Assembly (NCBI RefSeq): GCF_033568475.1
Contig: NW_027331831.1
Coordinates: forward strand, 62,001-126,000
Reading direction: 5' to 3'
DNA from: Henckelia pumila
Lineage: Eukaryota; Streptophyta; Magnoliopsida; Lamiales; Gesneriaceae
DNA length: 64,000 nucleotides
Shown here: one piece after another, positions 55,892 to 64,000 of the stretch
Numbering within the stretch: position 1 is the stretch's first letter
Layout of the letters: every line of letters begins with the position of its first letter
Made by a program: the position numbers and the translations under genes
The notes under the pieces: generated by a model
What the model was told of the DNA's origin: nothing
The model's input: only the letters and a program-made list of their open reading frames with translations
The model's database searches: none

Positions 55892-57574
55892 CATGGGCGG
55901 ATCCAGGATTTGATGTTTGGGGGGCCGATCCGCCCACACACACAAATTCAAAAAAATAAAATTATTATATGTTGGAGATGTTGGACATCTCAACTCCACC
56001 GAGATAACAGAAAACTAAACCTGATATACAAATGTAAAAAAAAAAATAGACACAAAATTCAAAACCCACCTAAAAGAAAAATAAATTTAAGCAAATTAAA
56101 CAAAACACACTGTTTATCACCAATTTATCGCTCTTTCCAATAGGAGAAATCCAGGAAACTAGATATCAACTCTGAAAGATATATAACCAAAAGTGTTTAC
56201 TCTGGAATAAATTGTGCAAGTTCTTGGAGGATGTTGGATGAGGTTCAAATTCAAAGTATGAATCAATCCGAAAGCTATTGAAGCAACAGTTCTTTCTTGA
56301 AAATTTCATGTAACAAGACCTTTAAATCAATTAGAACACATTAATTTCAGGAATCAAGAGATGTTCGTGTCACATCTATAATATCGTTCAACTTTTGATG
56401 GATGCCACACTTAAGGGGATTATGGATTGCCCACAATTTCATTCAATAAATTAGAATTCCATTAAACAATTATTCTTTTGCAAAAAAAAAACTACATATT
56501 TTAACCATTGGATTCCAATTGCATGCCATCCCACTGCAAGATAATTTTCATGATTGAATCAGAATAGAGAGGAATCATGAATTAGAGTGATCATATAAAA
56601 CTGACAGGTAAAAGAAACACTAAACCAAAAAAGCATCAATTTTGAGAAAATATTAAAAAAAACACTTGTCATATTTCATTCATAAATCTACTTCACCTCC
56701 AAACTATGTCTCACTTCACAATTTACTTGACTTAACAGTGACTAATATCTTTATAATTTATATAGCCAACCTCCATTAACCATGAAACTTGTAGGCATCT
56801 AAAGTTATTAAATTATTTTAGAACATCACTGGCCAGTCGAAATCCTTTAGTTTTTCTAAGTGTGTAAGGATTAATTAATTAGACTAAGTGAGAGTTAATT
56901 AAAGTCATGCAAGTATGCATAAAACAGACAAAGTATTGGAATCCCGGTTATCTTTGTTTTTATAACATAACTCCAACAAAATATAATATATTCCTCCACA
57001 CCTTTATATGAAAATCAACCCAAAAAAAAAAACATAAATTTCTATGATAGCAGTCACCTTTAATAGCTAAAAAAGGAACAAAATAGACATAAATTTTAAA
57101 AAAACCTAAAACAATGCAACCAAATTTCAATAAATTAAATCATGAAATTTGATAATTGATTAACTATTCTTATCCTATAAGCTCCAATTTTGTGATATGA
57201 AATTAAAACAAAGAAAAGATGAGCAAGTTCTCCCCCAATTTTTTCTGCCAAAAGCCGATGTTGATTGCTATTTTTAAATTTTAATATCAATTTTTATTTT
57301 TTTTAATGTGATATCTTCAAATTGGGCTTTTGAAAAAAAAAGGGGAGAGAAGATTTTAAAAAGAAAAGTGCCGAATTATTGGGGAGAATCGAACTCGGGT
57401 AAAGTGTAAAAGTTTGAAAATGTTAAACCATCAGCCTAATCCTAGAGATTTCGTATGTGGTGGGACCGAAAAATATATATACTAAATTGGAAATATATTT
57501 TATATATAGAAATAATTTTTTAAAATTTTCAGGGGGTCGTGGCCCCCCCGGGTCCTATAATAAATCCGCCCCTG
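55892..57574. mobile_element. non-autonomous TIR DNA transposon
   Basis: 1.68 kb with related ends: CATGGGCGGATCCAGGATT on the left and, inward from the right, CAGGGGCGGATTTATTATAG. Both are followed by a G-run ending GGCC. The uninterrupted site is near 29190 in the paralog; the flanks TTATAAGAC and TAATAGGAC suggest an imperfect 8-9 bp duplication, as for hAT or Mutator. The AT-rich interior has no transposase or other supported ORF. Confidence 0.75.
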
Positions 57575-59423
57575 TTAATAGGACCCTACTCAAATGAATC
57601 ATGTTGCAACAACCAACACCTCTCATGTATTTATCAGAACTCTGGGTATATTTTAAGTCACCCCACCAAGATTTACATTGTTATCTGCTAACCAAGAAAC
57701 ATGAAGTTGGAACCACAATTCTATGCTTGGTATAATAAGGTGGCCCCCTTTTTTGCTGCTAATTCACCAAATTTTAGATGGCTCATATTTTTAAAAGCAA
57801 AGATGAGGTTATATATATATGCATAGTCATACGATGTCTTGGGCCCCATAAATCAATTTGAGGCTTGAAATCTAATCTGTATTCTGCTGTTTATTGAGAG
57901 GTCTTAAGTGATGAATATGAGCAAGGAATGAAAAATCATGTACCTCCATTCAAATTTGCAGATAAAGGAACTTGTCTGGAGCTGGCTACAAACTTGGAAC
58001 AACCTTCAATATTTACGTTTGTAGGGAAATTACAACTAAACTAAAGGAGTTATTTATTCAATTGAATTTATGTTTTCTTTGCTCTCTGAATAAATTAAGA
58101 GATTAAGATGCAACTAAATTAAGCCATTATTGGTTACTTTGGTTCACCAAGCAGGTCTTTATGGGATACAATTGTCTTGAAATCTTGCAATTAAATGTTG
58201 GACATAAAATTAATACTAATAACTAGAATAAGATAATGATGCATTCGAATTATCTACTATAATCTAAATAAGCCAGTTTGAATTGTGAAATTACTTATTT
58301 ATCCTTCCAACTACCCTTCCCAACTAATTCGTGAGTTTCGCTTTTTTTCTTCTGAAATTTTCGTGTATTGTCTTTGCTCATATTTCCGCTTCTTTTCTTC
58401 TTAAAAATAACCGCTTCTTTTTTTCTTAACAATAATAGCACATAATTTCATTATTGCCCATTAATACAAGCTTCCATTACTGCCTTCCGTTTCTTACCTT
58501 CTCATTTCTTTGTGTCTTTACGGCTTACGCTGGTGGTACGTTCGTGCTTCATTATTTTACTGTTATCGTCACCACAAATTGGGTCTGTTCCTTTTATTTT
58601 GCCACTATCGTTCTACTGAATCTCATGACATGGGGTAGGAGCTCGGCTATCGTCTCGGACTTTCTGCCATGGTCTGTGTTGCTTTCTCCCACCTGTGTTT
58701 TTTTTTCATGTTCTTCTTCATGTCGTTCTTTTCCAAAATTCATGTCGTAATTTTCCTTTGGCTTTAATTTGGATGGTTTACAATGTGTTTTTTAAATATG
58801 GCAGCGCCGTTTTTGAGGCTTCGCACGTTGGTTCCTCTGCTTCCCTCGCTTCCAATTGTTAGATATTGTTCTTTGCTCTTTGTTTTATTTGAATACATGG
58901 TATCTTTCTCTCGTCCAATTATATATTTTAATGTTCTAGCACAAATTGGGTTCTTTGTACAGTAGCACTATGTTTCCTATCATGCAAGGAATTTCATGGT
59001 TAATGAAATTCGTAGTTAAATAAATTGTAAGTGAATGAATATTAAATTTTCTCCATATTGGCATCCTTTTTTATAAATGTTCCAACATTTGTTCTTTTCT
59101 TCTCAATACCAAATCTGAGAATAATCTACAATAACCAATATAGTTACAATGTTGTTTTCTCACACTTTTTTTTTTTCTCTCATATGGTTTTTTAAAAAAT
59201 ATACTAATGCTAAAAAAAAATATGAAAGAACACCGTTACGTAATTATATATCTAAATTACAGAAAACTTTCATACTAAAGCATTTAACTAAAGGGAGAAA
59301 ACAAAACATTGCCGCTTCACCAAAAAAATTAAAAAAATTAAAAAAAAATTAAAAAAAATCACTCAATTAATAAAACAATGAAAACACATTATGCTCTCAA
59401 ATAATGCTGGACCATTTTGCTTT
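57575..59423. other. end of the SAUR array and AT-rich intergenic DNA
   Basis: 57575-58080 matches 29195-29690 and about 58180-58250 matches 26608-26680, the last sequence shared with the array. 58260-59423 is AT- and pyrimidine-rich. Its open frames (58454-58750, 58783-58965) are hydrophobic and unlike any family I know, and are not called. Confidence 0.5.
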
Positions 59424-61403
59424 GGGGAGTGATATTTACACTCCAATTCTTGTTAAATATACTCCATATTTATTTTTTATAGTATAAATTGACAATGATA
59501 CCCTCTTATTGATTTTTATATTTTTAGTAAATTTATTAATGATGATATTAATTCCTAAAATAAATTACTTAAAACATTAAATACGTAAAAATTTAGAAAA
59601 TAATATTACAAACATAATTCATTACCTTATTAATTATCGTTACTTTTGTTTTCGGTTTCTTTTACCATTTTTTATTTTTTAATTTTAATTTTTTTTCAAC
59701 CAATTGATATTTCATTCCCATATTTTAATATCTTATTCCATGATGCTATTTTTATTATAAATATAAAAAAATTTAAATTTTCAAGTAAAATATATTTATA
59801 TTTTAAAACTAATAAAAATTTATAAAAATAGTTAATATATTTGTTTGTATTTTTTATAATAAAAAATGGTTATGGTAATGTTCACAATATTTTATTAAAA
59901 TTATACAATTTACCGTTAGACATTTTTTAAAACAAATAAAATAATACTAACTAAAAAAGTAATTTTTATTTAAATTCTTATATTATTCCAAATTTTTAAC
60001 ACCGCAGTAGTTTAAATTATTTCTAAATATGAAAAAATATTATGTAATATCAAAATTATTTTAATATTATGTAATAAATAAAATTATTTAAATTCGTATT
60101 TTATTTCAAATTTTTACACCTCAATATTATGTATACATGATAGAAAATTATAGTAAATGAATGAAAATTTTTTAATTGTTAAACGTAGAATGTATATTGT
60201 ACTAACCTTTCAGAAACTAATCAATTTCATCATTAATATATATACTTGAAATAGACTAATGAAGAAAATGATATAATTGTCAATTTATGACATAAAACTT
60301 AAAGATGGAGTGTATTTAACAAAAAATGAATTAAAACTAATAAAAATTTATAAAAATATTTAATATATTTGTTTGTATTTTTTATAATAAAAAATGGTTA
60401 TGGTAATGTTCACAATATTTTATTAAAATTATACAATTTACCGTTAGACATTTTTTAAAACAAATAAAATAATATAAACTAAAAAAGTAATTTTTATTTA
60501 AATTCTTATATTATTCCAAATTTTTAACACCGCAATAGTTTAAATTATTTCTAAATATGAAAAAATATTATGTAATATCAAAATTATTTTAATATTATGT
60601 AATAAATAAAATTATTTAAATTCGTATTTTATTTCAAATTTTTACACCCCAATATTATGTATACATGATAGAAAATTATAGTAAATGAATGAAAATATTT
60701 TAATTGTTAAACGTAGAATGTATATTGTACTAACCTTTCAAAAACTAATCAATTTCATCATTAATATATATACTTGAAATAGACTAATGAAGAAAAGGAT
60801 ATAATTGTCAATTTATGCCATAAAACTTAAAGATGGAGTGTATTTAACAAAAAATGAATTAAAACTAATAAAAATTTATAAAAATAGTTAATATATTTGT
60901 TTGTATTTTTTATAATAAAAATGGTTATGGTAATGTTCACAATATTTTATTAAAATTATACAATTTACCATTAGACATTTTTTAAAACAAATAAAATAAT
61001 ATAAACTAAAAAAGTAATTTTTATTTAAATTCTTATATTATTCAAAATTTTTAACACCGCAATAGTTTAAATTATTTCTAAATATGAAAAAATATTATGT
61101 AATATCGAAATTATTTTAATATTATGTAATAAATAAAATTATTTAAATTCGTATTTTATTTCAAATTTTTACACCCCAATATTATGTATACATGATAGAA
61201 AATTATAGTAAATGAATGAAAATATTTTAATTATTAAACCTAGAATGTATATTGTACTAACCTTTCAGAAACTAATCAATTTCATCATTAATATATATAC
61301 CTGAAATAGACTAATGAAGAAAAGGATATAATTGTCAATTTATGCCATAAAACTTAAAGATGGAGTGTATTTAACAAAAAATGAAGTGTAAATATCAATG
61401 CCC
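59424..61403. mobile_element. Mutator-like non-autonomous element, 9-bp TSD TTTTGCTTT
   Basis: 1980 bp with inverted ends: GGGGAGTGATATTTACAC on the left and, inward from the right, GGGCATTGATATTTACAC. The similarity extends about 75 bp inward. It is flanked by a perfect 9-bp duplication TTTTGCTTT (59415-59423 and 61404-61412), the Mutator signature. No ORF. Three consecutive 528-bp units fill 59805-61390; each includes most of the right terminal region. Confidence 0.88.
59805..61390. repeat. three tandem 528-bp repeats
   Basis: AAAACTAATAAAAATTTATA recurs at 59805, 60333 and 60861, an exact 528-bp period. The copies differ only at scattered bases. Confidence 0.9.
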
Positions 61404-61412
61404 TTTTGCTTT

Positions 61413-61883
61413 ACGTACATAGAAAACATTCTCGAGTTGGACGGAACATTTCCTTGGATACCGAACATTTCCCAACGCAGCTTCATTGAATGATTAAACT
61501 TTAAAAAATTATATTCAATAGAATATGTCAAATTATTAATAATTCATTTAACTATTTAACCAGCATCTAAAAAATATTGAACATTTTATATACATCATAG
61601 ATAAAATACTGAAATTAAAGGAATACTGAAATTACAATTCGTTTTGGTACAAAAAAAACACTTAATTTTTAAAATAAAATTTATACTCAAAATTTTTAAA
61701 AAAAATATTCAACGTAATTTAGAATGAAAAGAATAATAATAATGTTAAAATTTCATTTTTAGATAATGAACATTAGGTCTTTATTACAAAAAAATACTTT
61801 TATTTCATTTTCATTTTTCCTTTCTCCCTTTTGTGACATCTCCTTTTGTATTATTTCATTCAGTACTACCTAATTTATATCAC
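61413..61883. other. AT-rich intergenic DNA
   Basis: No gene or repeat boundary seen between the two Mutator-like insertions. Confidence 0.4.
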
Positions 61884-62196
61884 GGGAAAATTGCTTTTTT
61901 GGTCTTGTATTTTTGTCACTTTGCGATTTCAGTTTTTTATATTTTCAGATTTCAGTTTTATTCCGCTATATTTATTTTTTTGGTAATTTTAGTCTTTTTT
62001 CCGACGTGGCGCTGATGTAGCATCAATTCAGTGCTGATGTGAAGCTGACGTGTACAGTGTCACTTAAGCATTTTTGAATAAAAAGGATCAAAATTGCCAA
62101 AAATCAGAACATGCAGGACTAAAACTGAAATGTGAAAACATAGAGGACCAAAATCGCAAAGTGACGAACATATATGACTAAATTTGCAATTTTCCT
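61884..62196. mobile_element. Mutator-like MITE, 10-bp TSD TTTATATCAC
   Basis: 313 bp with ends GGGAAAATTGC and, inward from the right, AGGAAAATTGC. Further matching inverted strings lie inside (CACTTTGCGATTT / AAATCGCAAAGTG in imperfect form). It is flanked by TTTATATCAC (61874-61883 and 62197-62206). Confidence 0.82.
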
Positions 62197-62961
62197 TTTA
62201 TATCACTAATACATATTATGCACACTTTATTTACCTATATATAAAATCATTCTTTATACACTTATACATATAATTTGTCTCGCTAGATTTCTAGACTAAA
62301 GTTACATATTTTATTATTTTTCCAGATATAATTTTTTTTAAAACATCACCTTTTTTTTCACATCATGCTTATATGTGACTTTATTTATTGTTATACTTTG
62401 TGCTTATTATTACCACTTTTTTTTTGGCCAAGAATTTAAAATGTTCCACAAAAAATTCATACAATATACAGAAATCACCACAATTAATAATGGAACAGAT
62501 GAATAAAAACCCATACCAATGCATTAGTTTCAATTAAAACTCATTCCCTTTCAAATCCTTATATATAGGTTACAGAGAATTCAACAGTTCCAACTACTTA
62601 GCAACTTTATCCCTTTATGGAGAAATGATCGTTTGTATAACTAAATGAAGGTTAATGAGATCCTAGCACATGGGTAATAACCAAATCATGTATCCAATGA
62701 CTCTTATTTTTACACATAGGCGTAATTAATTATATATTATTGACGTGGCAAATCATGAGACATTAGATCTATCATTGGGATAATACCCATGTGCTAGGTT
62801 GAACTCAACCCTAAATGAATGACAATTTATATTACATTATTTCGATGCATTCAATAAGGACCGTCTATTCATATACAAAAAAGAGAGTACATATAGCAGA
62901 TATAATTTGGAATCATATACTACAAGACGCACAAAACATTGCAAGCAACCAATAATCACAA
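62197..62961. other. AT-rich upstream region of the RPA-like gene
   Basis: No ORF supported. The last 100 bases would hold the leader of the gene starting at 62962; no clear TATA box is assigned. Confidence 0.4.
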
Positions 62962-63472
62962 ATGGAAATGTTGACCAGAAATTCAAACAGCCAAGAATGT
63001 GACAAAGAAACACCCGCCATTGTAATGATCAAAGATTTGAAGAAAAATCAAACGGATGTCGTCATCGAAGCACTCATTCTTCGACAAGGCTATGAAACCA
63101 AAACAAAGAAAAGTTCAGTGAGGCTCAGAAAGCTAATCTTGATAGACAGACAGGTATGTGAATTATATTTTGGACCACAAATCATAATAATGTTGTATGT
63201 TCTACAAAAACATGATCAGCCGCAAGAGTTTCAAATACTTCTTCGTTCAACATACTTGGACATCTTCAACTTATTTATAATAAACCATATATTCTTGGTG
63301 ATCTGTTTGTTAGCAGCTGCCTTCTATATTTTTCTAGGGAACCATGATTCACGCACTTGTGTTTTTCGACGTGATTCAGCAATTTAAAACATTGATGCAC
63401 ACCAATAAAACCTATTTGCTTTGTCAATCAAAGTTTCGAACTTATTGTCCAAACAAGAACAGTGGTCACTGA
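62962..63472 (+). CDS. RPA1-like OB-fold protein, two-exon model
   Basis: Exon 1 (62962-63153, 64 codons) gives a segment like the first strands of a replication protein A1 OB-fold (VMIKDLKKNQTDVVIEALIL, then RKLILIDRQ). It ends at the consensus donor CAG/GTATGT. An acceptor TTTTTCTAG ends at 63337. Exon 2, in phase, gives GTMIHALVFFDVIQQFKTLM, the next OB strands, and stops at 63472. The product of 108 residues is one OB-fold; RPA1 relatives usually have several, so this is truncated, a pseudogene, or one of the short RPA1-like copies common in plant genomes. Function in ssDNA binding is inferred. Confidence 0.5.
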
Positions 63473-64000
63473 ATTTCAAGCCATCCGACCAACACTGCCC
63501 ATAGATATCAAATTCAAACGATTTGATGAAATCACTCCTGAGATTAGCGGAAACGAAGACCAACACAAGCATAGTTATACACTGTTATTTGAGACTTTCC
63601 CATGCTATCTGTAACACTGTAATCAATTTGTAGATGTAATTGGTTTTCTAAAAAATGTTCGGCGGCTTCGTTATTTCCAAAAACCTAAGACTCAAACAAC
63701 TGGATATCTAAGAGAAATTGCCCTCATGAATGAACGGTTAGGCATGATTAACAATCATAAAACACTGCCACAAAATAAAAAAACTTGCGCAACTCTTAAT
63801 TTCTATAGTCCACAATTTTTCTGATACACAATTTTGGTATGTAAATTTGTGAACAGGTACGAGATTATAAGTGTTGGATTGTGGGATGATTTGGCTGTCA
63901 ATGAAGGACAACTTGTAGTGACCCTGCATGGAATCACCTACTAACTGGCAACTAATAGCATGCATTAAACTTAATACAGCAAAATACTTAACAGAGTAAA
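63473..64000. other. window end, no supported gene
   Basis: An alternative frame just after 63450 (ending near 63600) could continue the OB-fold if a frameshift or different splice is assumed. Beyond that only short unsupported frames are seen. Confidence 0.35.

Noticed and set aside
57380-57450. tRNA-like string GAATCGAACTCGGGT
   Set aside because: Resembles a T-arm complement, but no acceptor, D or anticodon arm can be folded around it; it lies inside a TIR transposon.
58454-58965. two hydrophobic open frames (98 and 60 codons)
   Set aside because: They sit in pyrimidine-rich DNA, which yields Phe/Leu/Ser-rich frames by chance; no conservation or gene context supports them.

Overview
The window is nuclear DNA of a flowering plant, almost certainly a eudicot. 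It is AT-rich and dominated by plant retroelements and DNA transposons. Its only large host gene family is a cluster of intronless SAUR (small auxin up RNA) genes. I cannot name the species from the sequence.

Layout. 1-5 kb: decayed Ty3/gypsy-type LTR debris rich in AGTTGAG-like units, interrupted by a probable solo LTR (2741-4077). 5.6-32 kb and 44.4-58.2 kb: a SAUR array, nearly all on the minus strand. I count ten intact SAUR ORFs (starts at 5939, 7398, 8811, 21896, 22540, 24447, 25867, 27405, 28857, 55585) and six broken ones (9960-10213, 14429-14639, 23248-23330, 30023-30312, 31634-31954, 44431-44676). Two sequence types recur in alternation: an 'A' type beginning MAI(R/Q)(K/N)(I/V)[11 protein letters not shown] and a 'B' type beginning MAIRQ(I/M)[11 protein letters not shown]. 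The spacers between them are also homologous, so the array grew by duplication of A/B blocks. Type A promoters share a TATA box about 100 bp and a TGTCTC auxin-response core about 245 bp upstream of the ATG.

The array has been cut up by insertions. These are: a Copia element truncated and fused in frame to a SAUR (10-14.4 kb); a second Copia (14777-21267, target duplication GCATA); a non-autonomous hAT element (32351-33857, 8-bp duplication TAACCAAG); a large foldback element (34705-36093); an almost genome-length, circularly permuted endogenous pararetrovirus of the Caulimoviridae (about 36169-44161, minus strand); and a Tat-type Ty3/gypsy element (44715-54033, duplication GGAAT, 435-bp LTRs). 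The gypsy element sits inside a SAUR promoter. A Tourist-like MITE (55085-55266) and another TIR element (55892-57574) lie beyond it.

58-64 kb is AT-rich and holds a Mutator-like element with three 528-bp internal repeats (59424-61403, 9-bp duplication TTTTGCTTT), a small Mutator-like MITE (61884-62196), and a short two-exon gene model resembling the OB-fold of replication protein A1 (62962-63472).

The most informative features are paralogous: the intact block at 26.7-29.8 kb serves as the pre-insertion reference for the 36-58 kb copy, so the edges of the pararetrovirus, gypsy, MITE and TIR insertions can be read directly. All distances, boundaries and identities were read by eye from the sequence; none come from a database search.
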